DNA from: Cryoendolithus antarcticus
Lineage: Eukaryota; Ascomycota; Dothideomycetes; Cladosporiales; Cladosporiaceae
Length of the DNA: 64,000 nt
Assembly (NCBI GenBank): GCA_002077065.1
Contig: NAJO01000072.1
Coordinates: forward strand, 62,001-126,000
Direction of reading: 5' to 3'
A program made the position numbers and the translations under genes. The notes beneath the pieces are model-generated. The model saw only the letters and a program-made list of their open reading frames with translations, was not told the origin of the DNA and made no database searches. The stretch's first letter is position 1, and the number at the start of each line of letters is the position of its first letter. Below are positions 22,245-32,067 of this stretch, piece after piece.

Positions 22245-22615
22245 GAATATGAACACTTGGAGAAGCGACTTCAAAGATTACATGCTACTAACCAACCACA
22301 AGAACCCGTAAGCCAAGAGCAAAAAAGAGCAGGAGAGAGGGGTGAACGGAGGAAGGACAAACGGACGGGCTTACTTCAATTCAAGGCGAAAGTGAGGTAG
22401 TGATCATGTGATATATAGCCAGAGCCCTTCAGGTGCTAGCGCCGGGCGGAATAAATCATTCATTCATTCATACTAGCCACTTCTACATGATATTGACATA
22501 TGACTTAATAGCGCTTGATCTAGGCTTCAACTTGCACTAGGTCCTATGTAAATCGAGCAAGTATTCGTGATGTTCTAGCAGAGTGAAGCTTGGGTATAGT
22601 ACACCTCAGTTCTGC

Positions 22616-24165
22616 TCATTCTGAGTCCGACACTCGCACACCTCGCTGCAACAACCAATCCTTCACCGATCTACGTAGCCGACGACGATATCCATATGCA
22701 AGATCAAGATCCTTCCATTCCGCAATGTCTGCTGTTCCGATACCCTCTACAAAGAAGCTAGTTGCTACGAATACCGAAGCCACGTGCTCTAAAGCCGCTC
22801 CTTCACCACGCCAACTTGTCTGTGCAGCACACCATTCGAAGAACTGCTCTCTCAACTCAATCGACGAGCTCTGCGATAGCGGCATATGCACTGGGCTCGA
22901 CGTAGGAGCCTGGGCATTACCCGTAGGTACCATCTTCTTGTTACTATCTAACGCAAAGCTGAAGTGCGTTGCAGACACTGGAGCTACGGCATTGTTGCTC
23001 TCCTCTACCACCATTCTTCACCAAGCTACGGCGCTTGTGCTGCTTCATCTGCTGAATGAGGCTCCCAGATAGGGCATCAGCAGTGAGAATGCCGTCCGCA
23101 ATACCCTGGGCCCAGCCCGTCAAGATAGCGCCATATATTGGGAGGTGATGCTCTCTCTGATCGCGGATCCCCCAGTAGCACAGATGACCGAAGTTGTCAC
23201 AGCTCTTTGCCTTACAAACCCATCACTCAGTGATGCCAGGCGCCAGGTTACCCTCGCTCAGCGTCACCTCACGCTGAGCGCCAACAACAGCCATCTGATT
23301 GTTCGTTGCACTCCGACGTGCTTGCAAAAGCGGTAGTAGTGTGGGAGCTGCAGTAGTCTGGCCTTCAACGGTCAAGGCAATGCCCTTCTTGTTCTCTATT
23401 GACCATTGCTGCATGGTGTTGAACAGCACCGCAAAACCATCAACTCTATCCGTCAACCACTTCTCGCTTGCTAGGCGCTCATACCCGACACGCAGCACAA
23501 TCCTTGACAGGCCGTAGCCAGTGAGCTTTGCAACCTCACCCTCAATCCATCTCTGAGTATCGTCAATCGGTATGTTGGTGCCTGCTCCCGAGGTGTGCTG
23601 CCGCACGGTGCTGTTAAGTACCTTCTTCGCACACACGATTTGAATTTGGGAGTTATAGATGAAAGCTGCCGATATTTGCGGTGCTGTTGTGCCATCTAGG
23701 TCCTCATCCTCCCTCTCTTCATCTACTCCCGGCTGCGCAGTAGGCTGCGTTGCCTCACCCGCTGTAAGGAACGTAATCTAGTATTCAAGGGTAAACAGGA
23801 TCCGAGACAGTCTATCTAAGAGTTACGAAGTTGGAGCTCCTAGGTGTAGGAGGTTTGGAACGGGAGCGCCCGGCGGGCCGTCCTCAAGGGGCTCAGGGTC
23901 AGGGAGGTGAAGGGTTTGTGACACCCTCCTCATCATCTGTCGGATCCGGAGGGCTCGAACTAAGATTGTTGACGGCATTAGCTAGTGCCTGGGATTGAGC
24001 ACCCCGTGCTACAAGAGGGGGACCAGATTGACGCGTAGGAGGCTGAAATTGCAAGCGAACCCCCCCTCCCCTCCCACGCTTAGCCGGCGGAGCGGTGGCA
24101 GAAGCATTTTTGGAACGCTTCTTACTGCTAGGCTTTGGCGTGCGCGCCGGCCTGGGCCTAGCCAT
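22616..24165 (-). pseudogene. Unnamed repeated fungal family, copy 1
   Basis: I recognise no named domain. Pieces read in several frames from ATG 24165: a basic, Pro-rich start (MARPRPARTPKPSSKKRSK), a middle block (DDTQRWIEGEVAKLTGYGLS; AAPTLLPLLQARRSATNNQM), a Cys block in another frame (WVCKAKSCDNFGHLCYW then HHLPIYGAILTGWAQGI, near 23150-23240) and a C-terminal block (LREQFFEWCAAQTSW ... YGYRRRLRRSVKDWLLQRGV) ending at 22616. The same block order occurs at 39492-38227 (second copy), including ATNNQ, a W-x-C...C...C-Y block and a Trp-rich C-terminus. Two decayed copies suggest a mobile or expanded family of about 500 residues, perhaps binding zinc through the Cys block. It could be the cargo or ORF of an undescribed element. 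Confidence 0.6.
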
Positions 24166-24630
24166 CTCACAACCACCAACAACACCTCAAATCAAGCAAT
24201 ACTGCGATCTTGGCAACAACATGAGATGCACGAAGATATGGGCATACAACAGACACCTTGGGCACGCTGAAGGTCACCGCCACCAAAATTACTATATGAG
24301 GCTCCTCCAGCTTCCTCGCAGCCTGGGCGCTACGGCGTTTTGCAAAGAGTGGTATCATCGGCCCGGTCCGTCGATGGACGACGTCTTTCATCACTATGCA
24401 CGTGACCAAGTCACATCAAAATTGGTCGCAATGTACAGAGATAGCAAAATGTAAAGAGCAGAGAAACTCCGACGTTGAATGATTTGTGATCTATCGCGGC
24501 CTTCCGCATGATTATAAATAGTCAACAATTTGGTCAGAGCTTGTTGAATCACTCGCGCGCATATCAATCACATGGTCGCCTCTTTCGCATTCAATGCAAC
24601 AGCACGCATTGCAAAGAAACAAACGTGACG

Positions 24631-25358
24631 TCAAAGACGACTTTGCCGACATCGAACCATTCGACATCCTTCACAGAGGCTATCTTGGTGTGGTCTTCTG
24701 CTACGGCCAGAGTTAGGAGGCTTCTCCACAGCAACGCCGGACCACTTTGCCAGGCGATATGAAACTCGTTCCGCGTACGAATTGTCCAACTCGGGTTGAC
24801 TGAGTGAATTGCATGACTCGCAGCGCTGGAAGTAGACTCGAGCGTTATACAGCTCGCCGGGATATTGTCGAATTGTGATAGCAATTTGCTTGCTTGTCCA
24901 TCTGGAGATAGGGCAAGACCGGTTGGTGCAAGTAAAGGTACCCATAATGCTGGTGTCATGCTCTTTCAGAACGCCATGTGGATCGTCGGCCGTGAAGAAG
25001 TCGAATGCAAGATTGTAAGCACGTAGTGACTGTAACACTTCATCATGAAGAGAAGGTTGCAGATCGAACGAGTGGCTGACACCGGCAGTAGGGAAGCCGA
25101 CGTGGGCTGATGAATCTCGAAGGTGCTGCTGGAGGGCTTGCTCTGTGCCAAAGGCGCGGTCACACTCGTCGCAGTCAAACGTGACTGCGTGGACCGGCGA
25201 GTCTCGAAGGTGCTGCTGGAGGGCTTGCTCTGTGTCGAAGGTGCGTCACACTCGTTGCAGTCAAACGTGACCGCGTGGACCGGCGAATCTTGCAGATGCT
25301 GCTTAAAGGCTCGCCTTGTGCCAAAGGTGCGGTCGCAGTCTTCGCAGATTGTCGCCAT
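24631..25358 (-). pseudogene. C2H2 / 3CxxC zinc-finger protein gene with a one-base deletion
   Basis: ATG 25358 opens three tandem C2H2 fingers: CEDCDRTFGTRRAFKQHLQD, then CNECD...FDTEQALQQHLRD and CDECDRAFGTEQALQQHLRD. They are followed by a 3CxxC-type zinc domain (GTFTCTNRSCPISRW, RVYFQRCESCNSLSQPEL, LCEGCRMVRC). Fingers 2 and 3 are near-identical 90-bp duplications. A single G is missing after 25245: there the minus-strand-coding sequence reads GTGCGTCAC, while the sister repeats have GCGCGGTCAC (25155) and GTGCGGTCGC (25328). This shifts the frame inside finger 2. The full protein would be about 242 residues. The 3CxxC family is common in fungi and of unclear role, probably nucleic-acid or protein binding. 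If the missing G is an assembly error, this is an intact single-exon gene. Confidence 0.8.
25112..25290 (-). repeat. 90-bp tandem duplication encoding C2H2 fingers
   Basis: Two head-to-tail units of about 90 bp share TCTCGAAGGTGCTGCTGGAG and AGTCAAACGTGAC. A third, more diverged unit covers about 25288-25345. Each unit encodes one finger plus linker. Confidence 0.85.
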
Positions 25359-26231
25359 AATGGTTGATCGAGCCCGAGTGTAGAAAGAGTCAGGTCGACT
25401 AACGAATACTCTAGGTGTACTTTATGTCCTCCGAGACGTGGTTTTGGCTATGTCTCACACGCGCTTGAATCCTGCATATACCCAACACCTTCTTGCAGCG
25501 ACTTGCATGCATACATGCCCCGCTTCCCTCTTCTTAATACGCTAACTCACAACAACGTTCCTGTCTCGAATTGAAAACACCTTAGCCGTCAGGAAGGTAG
25601 CGGCGACCATAGTATGCGGTATTGTGAATCGCTTGAAAAGCCATCTTGCCCCATAGCAAGTAGTTCAACGGTGAGCTAGTTCCGCAAGAAAGAAACCGAA
25701 GAATGTACGGGCAGTCACGCATTGTGATTGGCTACTCAGCCAAGCTGGCGCATCCGGGGTAAGCGAGCGGGTAATTAATACAGGTGCCTAGAGTGGGACC
25801 CCAATACGCCCGACTTGATGGTATTATGCAGAAATTGCTCATTGATTCTCTGATTTTGTGTGCGCCGTGTGATAGCTTCACGGAATGAGCATGCTCAATT
25901 CTGGCAAGTCAAGAATTTGAAAATAGTGAGTGACAATTGGCACGCATTTGTTAGTACAGGAAGCTTGCTCACAAGAAGGCAGCTGTTTGGTTTTCCTAAA
26001 TGCACTTGTACCCTAATCCCGCTCGACGTGCATAGACCGGTGAGAGCTCTGGCGAATGGAGTCTCATTGCGACCATCCTACATGGGTGATAGATCCAGCG
26101 GGTCGGGTCACGTTGTAACCCTCCATTTCTACTCACACTCATGTAAAATACACCTTTCCCCATTCTATCGCGCGGGTTACTGTACACAGTACGCTCGAAA
26201 CACGCATTACCAAGACGTAGTTCCGCCAGAC
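25359..26231. other. Intergenic region between zinc-finger and DUF7587-like genes
   Basis: Divergent promoter region for the two flanking genes. The frame of the right-hand gene stays open upstream to 25860 but has no ATG that I consider a convincing start (two internal in-frame ATGs are possible at about 26080 and beyond). No repeats seen. Confidence 0.4.
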
Positions 26232-27122
26232 ATGGACTATTCTTTACTCACGCACGATATCGCGAGATCTCTTCTCTGTCCTAAAGAGCAAACACTTTTC
26301 ACTTCCGCCGAACAGAAGCATCCCTGGTCAACAAGTCGGGTACCTGCTCTTAGATCTTTATTTGCAGAGAGCGTCCTTGATCAGCTTTGGGATTGTACCC
26401 TGATGCGGACCTATGATGCGATGTCAGGAAGTCAGCCAGATTCAGAAAGCTCTCGCATGTCGGCACGAGCAGCTAGGATGCGTCTGGATTATGAAGAGAC
26501 ACGTATCAAAACCTTGGAAACGCATTCCAATCACAAGAAATGGGAAGACACTCCTTATATTTCTTTTACAAATTGCCCCCAGGCCCTTGCAGAGCTGGCC
26601 GACTACCGCCAGACACGCAAAGGAAGAGACCTTCAACAGGTTGTGGTCATTGATCCACGCATTCGAATCAAGCTCAGGTTGCCAATCTTGCATCTCAAAG
26701 CGGAAATGGCCCATTACCAGGTGAAAGCGCCGTACGAAAAAGACAATTGGCGGAATCATTATCTGTGTCTGTGGGAAGTGACTCCTGCAGAGATAGTCGG
26801 CATCTGGGATTGGGACTATCTTCGCAAATCACCCAGTTGGTACAAGCACATCATAATACCGGCGGTCAGTCAACGACGTCAGCACATAGCGGGCACTATA
26901 CTTGTTCAACAGGACGTATGTCAGAAGGACCTAAGAGTTTCGGCTGATTTCGACCATTTTGACGAAGACATACACTTGAATGGTTCGGACGATAGCTACG
27001 ACTCGGAGGACGATAATGAACTTAGAAATGGATATGAGTCGGACGACAGCTACGAGATAGTTTGCGACGAAAACTTATCAGGGCAGCTTATGAACATGTG
27101 GGAGGACTTGAGGTTCGAATGA
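26232..27122 (+). CDS. DUF7587-like fungal protein
   Basis: Uninterrupted frame of 297 codons from ATG 26232 (MDYSLLTHDIARSLLCPKEQ). The core resembles the fungal DUF7587 domain: DTPYISFTNCPQALAELADY, then RDLQQVVVIDPRIRIKLRLP, then NHYLCLWEVTPAEIVGIWDW. The C-terminus is very acidic (HFDEDIHLNGSDDSYDSEDD). The domain's function is unknown; it has a distant look of ADP-ribosyltransferase or toxin-immunity folds, which I cannot show. An upstream in-frame extension of 124 codons exists (from GTG 25860), so an earlier ATG or an upstream exon is possible. It has no stop or frameshift, unlike most neighbours, so it may be active. Confidence 0.65.
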   Translation: MDYSLLTHDIARSLLCPKEQTLFTSAEQKHPWSTSRVPALRSLFAESVLDQLWDCTLMRTYDAMSGSQPDSESSRMSARAARMRLDYEETRIKTLETHSNHKKWEDTPYISFTNCPQALAELADYRQTRKGRDLQQVVVIDPRIRIKLRLPILHLKAEMAHYQVKAPYEKDNWRNHYLCLWEVTPAEIVGIWDWDYLRKSPSWYKHIIIPAVSQRRQHIAGTILVQQDVCQKDLRVSADFDHFDEDIHLNGSDDSYDSEDDNELRNGYESDDSYEIVCDENLSGQLMNMWEDLRFE

Positions 27123-27702
27123 ATGTAAGTAAATCACCAGGATATTGACCAAGCTTCGAAATCTCAAGAAAACAACATGAAAAGCTTGCTGTGCTTGTAC
27201 CCTACGCTAAATCCCGATACGAAGACTGACCAAGCGAATCTCGGTGGCGGGGAAGTGCCATCATGGCGTTGTCCGACTGTCTCGAGCACGAATGACTCAG
27301 CAGACGCAGTGGCGCAGCAAGGCTCGTGCAATCATGTCTCGGCACAGGGCGCGTCTCGGGACGTCGGGACAGACGTTCACAGAATGAACATTCATTTATA
27401 TTTTGCCTAACTCTATCTTTGCCCTAATCTATCCTACGCCATCTAATTCTGTTCCCTATGACTCCACTGTGGCGCGAGTGGCAGTCGCGTGCAGACGCAT
27501 TCGAAGTACGGCCTAACCGAGTCATTCTGCTCACTCAGATGTTGGCAATTCGAGCCCCTTGTGTAACAGCAATAGTTACGGTGGACTTAGCAAGAAGGAA
27601 GGCTTCATTTTATCTATGACTTCCCCTAGCAACACTGTACCGTTCTTAACCTCGTTCTTGTCCTCGCTCATGTCCTCAAGCTATTCTCGGCTCCAAAGAT
27701 CA
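27123..27702. other. No gene seen
   Basis: Downstream of the DUF7587-like gene. No supported coding sequence or repeat. Confidence 0.35.
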
Positions 27703-28099
27703 TCATAGCCTTCCAGGCGTTGAGCATATCTTGCTTAGCGAAGTCATGCAAGGCTCGAGCTTTTGCTGCTGCAGAGCTCTCCCATCCTGCTGCAAAAACT
27801 GCTGAAGTGTCGAGAGTCCTTCCATTGGCCAGGACGCCATCGGGCCTTTTGAATTCTGCGCTATTTGTTGGATCACTGTTGTAGTCAAGCTTTGAATCGT
27901 GCTGTAGTCTTGTCGGAGGCCTTCGAAAGAATATTTCTGGGCCAGTAAAGACTCAATCCTAGCCTTCGTGAGATCCAACAGTTTTGTGTGCTGCTCGATC
28001 CTTCCAGATGTAGCTGCTAGGTTTGTTGGTTGTATACGATGTAGTGAGAAGCCCGCCGTATCAGGGAAGCGCTTGGGTGAGACCGTGGGGGAGGAGACC
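27703..28099 (-). other. Open frame fragment of unknown origin beside an LTR
   Basis: About 130 codons are open on the minus strand, with a helical, Gln-rich look (RIEQHTKLLDLTKARIESLL; YSTIQSLTTTVIQQIAQNS; TLQQFLQQDGRALQQQKLEP). The frame also runs through the LTR at 28100-28288, so the apparent start at 28275 belongs to the LTR and not to this protein. Possibly an N-terminally cut fungal protein or part of a retroelement; I cannot name it. Confidence 0.35.
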
Positions 28100-28288
28100 T
28101 GTTGTGATTTGGTTCCTACATACTGACTGTATACGCCTGCTGCCTGCGCAGGATTGTTGCTGCCTATAAAGAAGCATTGCTGTCTAGGCTGCATCCCACA
28201 CATATACACAACAGTCTTTACTACGATGGAAGAGACAAGCAAGTGGTGTCTGACAAGTCCAGAGCTATTGTTCACTCATTCAACAACA
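28100..28288 (+). repeat. Solo LTR, copy 1 (189 bp)
   Basis: Starts TGTTGTGATTTGG and ends CATTCAACAACA, the TG...CA form of an LTR. It aligns end to end with the inverted copy at 35153-35341 (also 189 bp). Both share CTGCTGCCT, CGCAGGATTGTTGCTGCCTA and CAGTCTTTACTACGAT. Flanks AGACC/GAAAC do not form a clean target duplication. No internal retrotransposon region was recognised next to it. Confidence 0.8.
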
Positions 28289-28725
28289 GAAACAAACGTG
28301 TGAGAGACGGGCAGAAGGGCCTGGCCCGCGTAGCGTCCCGACTCACATGAACCAATGCTATTTATTCAGGAAGACTTACTGTACCCGAGTACTACGAGAA
28401 GTTGTCTAGTATCGCCTTTGATAAGCTGGACGCAGTTATGGAACATCGAAGCCTGTCTCAGCATTTTTGGTCTCAAAGCACACAATGCAAACGACAAATT
28501 CCTTCCTCCAATCGTGAAGAACCTACTGGTGGAGCAACACAGGGTTCTTGAACGTGATGAACCCACTGCGATCGATGTCATCATCCCAGATCCGAACTGG
28601 CCGCGATCCGGTTTGCAACCAAATAAAAACGAAAGCTGGAGGATGCTCGGCGCAGCGCATTCCGATCCTCGGCTTCCCAACAGGCCAAGAGGAACCGCAT
28701 AAAACTTCTCGCGAGGCTATCGCCG
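28289..28725. other. Unassigned, between LTR and LINE RT remnant
   Basis: A plus-strand frame at 28355-28702 (LPPIVKNLLVEQHRVLERDE) is open, but I cannot identify it. It is not clearly part of the LINE. Confidence 0.3.
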
Positions 28726-29940
28726 TTATTTGCAGACCGAAAGTTCGATGCTACCATGTGCAATATGCTGCTTATACCGGAGCGAAGAGTCCATTATTCC
28801 ATCCAGGATCTTAGTGTCAGTGGTTTGCCTCACTTGCTGTCCCTTCACTGAGATTGGTAGGTCGTCAACGCGGGCAGGGCTTTGCGTGAAGTGGATAAAG
28901 GCAGTCTTGTCTTCTTCAAATGTTGCGCCACTTTGCCTCTTCCAATCTGTCGCACTGTCCATAATTGTATGGATTCCCTATTGGTTTGACGATGCTGATT
29001 TCCCAGTGATCAACGCAGTATGGTCGTCTACAAATGCAGTTGCTCATCCGTTCTTGTCCACCTGTCGCTGGACTGAATCTGCATTAGAGAAGAGGAACAG
29101 CATCGGCGACAGTGGTGAGCCTTGAGGCAGTCCTGCCTGCTGTAGGGCGGCTTTGGTAGAGATATGCCCGTTGAATGTTACCATTGCAGAGCGATTTTCA
29201 CAGAATGCTTCAATCCACTGCACTAGCTGAGCTGGAATGCCTCTGGCTAGGAGTCTCTCAACTAGTCTCTCCTTGCAAATCCTACTGTGTGCGCCATTAA
29301 TGTCAAAGCGTACCTAGCAAAGGACATTCTGGTTTTGTCACGCTTGGTAGATATGCTCCTAAAGGAGGACAAGCGCCTGCTCTGCTGATCGCTTCTTCCG
29401 TGCTCCAGAGCAATTAGGTGGTAGGAGTCCATAGGTCTCGGCTGCGCATGAGAGTCTCTCGGCAACAGTAGCTTCGAGTATTTTCCCTTAGGGTGCAAAG
29501 GTGAGAGATTGGTCGCCATCCTTTTGCGAAAGTGTAGTCACCCTTGCCAGGCTTCTTCAGCAGGATGATCTTTGCCGTCCCCATTGCTCAGGTAGCTGGC
29601 CAGTCTCAATTGACATCTGAAAGCAATAAAGGATATTTTCTTTTACTACCGGCCATACCTGTCTCCATACTATAGCTGGCAAGCCATTGTCCACTGCTGC
29701 CTGCCATGGTCTGGCAGCAATGACGCACCTCTGTACCTCTTCTATTGCGAGCCGAGGCATGGGTAGTGGCTCCCTCTGACGCCGCAGCCCTTCATGCTCT
29801 ATGACTAGAGGGAGGGGTGGGAAGATGGTAGCAAGAAGCTCAATTGACTGCTCAGCCTTGTCTCGGGTAGTTGATCCGTCTAGCCGGGATAGGGCTGGTA
29901 TTTGGCTTGAAGCACTGTTATGCACTGTGTCGAGGCCCTC
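28726..29940 (-). pseudogene. LINE ORF2 reverse transcriptase remnant
   Basis: Minus-strand RT of a Tad-like LINE. Reading away from the Fot insertion at 29941: EGLDTVHNSASSQIPALSRL, LAIEEVQRCVIAARPWQAAV, DNGLPAIVWRQVWPVVKENI, QLPEQW (RT motifs 0-1); a badly shifted middle; then SPLSPMLFLFSNADSVQRQV and the catalytic F-V-D-D motif (codons at 29034-29023, AFVDDHTALITG), followed by DWKRQSGATFEEDKTAFIHF and a MDSSLRYKQHIA segment. Many stops and frameshifts. The element's ORF1 lies on the other side of the Fot insertion (33317-32068), but the endonuclease domain that should come between is absent. Confidence 0.85.
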
Positions 29941-32067
29941 GAAGGCTTCCCGGTATCGTGCACGTCCCTGTAACTTGCACGCTATTCTCGACACCCTGGC
30001 TTCGACAACATGGTGTACTAACTTCGTCAACATCAAACGTATAGACTTGAAATTGATGGATACTGTTCTCTACTACCTATTCTACAATTCTATCCACTCT
30101 GGTTTTGTCATGATGTGGTCGCTTCTTGATAGTACCACCAGATCGTGACTTGACCTGTCCAGCGGGTTCCTGTAGTTCTGGCTCTAGTGCAACGTCTACA
30201 GGCCTCTGGGGCTTCTTCTGAGTCTTCATTTTCTTTACTGGCCTATTGTTTGAGATCTCTGAGTCTGTTGCAGCACGCTTTACTACCTGCTTGGCCGCCT
30301 GCTGTCGCTGTCTTTCCGCCTTCTGTAATGCCTCTGTGGCCTCCCGTGCAGAGGCCCTTGCTAATCGATCATCACGCCTTTGCTGTGCTTCCGTCTTTTT
30401 CTGAACCTTCTGAACGGTTCGTTCTTGAGCTCTGGCTACTGTGGATCGTGCATTGTTCTCCTTTGCTACGTCCTTAGCGGCCTGAAGCTGCTTTGCACGT
30501 TCAATCTTGGAAGGGCTGAAGAACAGTACACCAAGACCTTCCGTGGCACGCAGCTCCTCTGTAAACGGCCTCCTACGCTTCTTCTTCTTGATTTGACTCT
30601 GCAGAGCCTCAATGTAGCCGTGTTCACGCTCTCTCGTAAGTGTAAGCTCCGTTGCAAGGGTAAGGCATATACTGCTAAGCTTTTGGATAACGTGCTGGTT
30701 TTCAGAGTCAGTATGAGCCATCTGTTCAGTTACAGTTTTTCTGATCTTTCCAACAGCTGATGGCGAGTCCAGACAGCTACTTGAGTAAGATCCAGAAGAT
30801 CCTTAAATAGGTGAGGCCTTAGTATCGTTATTGAAAATCTTGAGCACCTCTCCCGGATTTAATGGCTCTACCCCGGTCTTCTGCCATGCTGACTTGATGT
30901 TAGCTTCTGTAAAGGCTCTGTTATAGGTTACAAAGAAGTTGTGGAAGAAGTCTCGCTTTGTGAGGCTCGCAAGGCCTTGTAGCATGCAAGTATGACGATC
31001 CAGTTCCTGGCTGTAGAACGTAGCTAACGGTCGAAACATGCTCACGTCTAGTGGCTGTAATCGATGCGTAGCATGTGGAGGAAGATAGCGACGAGTATCC
31101 TATGGGTTCTACACCAATTGAGAAAGCTGATTGTGCAGTGCGAGCCGTGACCATCAAGAATTAGCAGCCTCCAGTCCCTCCCAGCTTTGTCAATTGTTTG
31201 AGGATTGAATAGGCTCTGCAGCCAGCTCAGACCAAATTTGTTGCTTGCCCAGCCATTTTTTGAGCTTGAAAACTAGCAAGGATGTTCGCTTGGGACGTAA
31301 TCTTGAAGCCGGGTATCGTGAAGATCACAACTCACAGCCTTGTAAATTAGCGCTGGCGGCAGTGAGGTACTATCTGCACAAACAGTAGCCAGAATAGTTA
31401 TCAACTCTCCGCTGCCATCTTGGCCAGTGCCTAGCAGCTTCTGTTTCTTCATCAAGGCCTTTGAAAAGATTCTCATGACTTTCTGAAGGTGGCCTATCAA
31501 GAAGCCCTTCTTGTCTATGTTGTGGCAATTGTGAGGCTGTATGTCATACACCTGCATCTTGTGCTCCAAAGCGGCAAAGTACTGTCAAAAGGAAGACTCT
31601 GACTCGGCCTTGTGCCTCTCAAGATCCAGGGTGTTTAGATATCGTGTATCAAGGACATCCTGCTTCCTTTGTCTGAACTCTGTAGAACAACTCTTCCCAG
31701 GCTCTACCCTACTAATTATCGAGGCCTAGGTACGCCCCATGGCCGGTGTAGGCGGTAGACACCACTTACAGAGCCTCCAAATTTCCTTAAAAAGCATTTG
31801 TTTTTCTTTTGGAGTGAGCAACTGCCGCTGTTGTGCGTAATGGGCTACGGAGTCTGTTTTGCCACGGAATCGTCTGCTGAGAGTGCTTCGGTCAACACCA
31901 AAGAGCCTGGCTACAACGGCTATCCTATGACCATCAGAGGCACGTAGATACGCGACGGCGTCATCAATGGGAGCCATGTTGTCGGGTTGTCGCGTGTCGA
32001 AGTCAAGGTGTTGAGGATCAGAAACGCGTGCAAATCACAGGGACGCGCACGTAACCGGGAAGCCTTT
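29941..32067 (-). mobile_element. Fot1-like transposon, second copy, nested in a LINE
   Basis: Both ends present. The left end reads GAAGGCTTCCCGGTATCGTG then CACGTCCCTGTAACTTGCAC; the right end, on the minus strand, reads AAAGGCTTCCCGGTTACGTG then CGCGTCCCTGTGATTTGCAC. Right flank is TA (32068-32069); the left flank reads TC, probably a changed TA. Length 2127 bp. The element separates LINE ORF1 from the LINE reverse transcriptase. Confidence 0.85.
30077..31977 (-). pseudogene. Fot1-like transposase, second copy
   Basis: ATG 31977 reads MAPIDDAVAYLRASDGHRIA, then FGVDRSTLSRRFRG (HTH) and KEIWRLCKWCLPPTPAM. Frames then break. Recognisable blocks: NIDKKGFLIGHLQKV (the first catalytic Asp is kept, but the following Glu is Lys), LITILATVCADSTSLPPAL, a damaged second-Asp region near 31150 and MSMFRPLATFYSQELDRHTC from 31045. 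The C-terminal 215 residues (30721-30077) are intact and show what the first copy lost: a coiled, strongly basic and Gln-rich tail (QSQIKKKKRRRPFTEEL; RQQAAKQVVKRAATDSEISN; RPVKKMKTQKKPQRP). It shares frame and blocks with 17656-19053. Confidence 0.85.

Larger units (their letters stand above)
20620..22475 (+). mobile_element. Tad-like LINE retrotransposon, 5'-truncated
   Basis: Holds the C-terminal end of a non-LTR reverse transcriptase protein and the 3' tail. The tail reads ATATAGCCAGAGCCCTTCAG, then GCTAGCGCCGGGCGGAATAA and a short (ATTC)n run ending near 22473. Two more copies of this tail occur, at 38117-38150 and (reverse strand) at 59262-59335. Everything upstream of the last part of the RT/thumb region is missing, as expected of incomplete target-primed reverse transcription. 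Confidence 0.8.

Noticed and set aside
23899..24454. Plus-strand frames over the basic N-terminus of the unnamed family
   Set aside because: The minus strand has the Pro/Lys/Arg-rich start continuous with the rest of the family copy.
25860..26231. Upstream extension of the DUF7587-like frame
   Set aside because: Begins at GTG and lacks conserved residues; ATG 26232 is preferred, though an upstream start cannot be excluded.
27703..28275. Single 190-codon minus-strand gene
   Set aside because: Its first 58 codons are the LTR at 28100-28288, also found at 35153-35341, so the join is accidental; only the part below 28100 is kept as unassigned.
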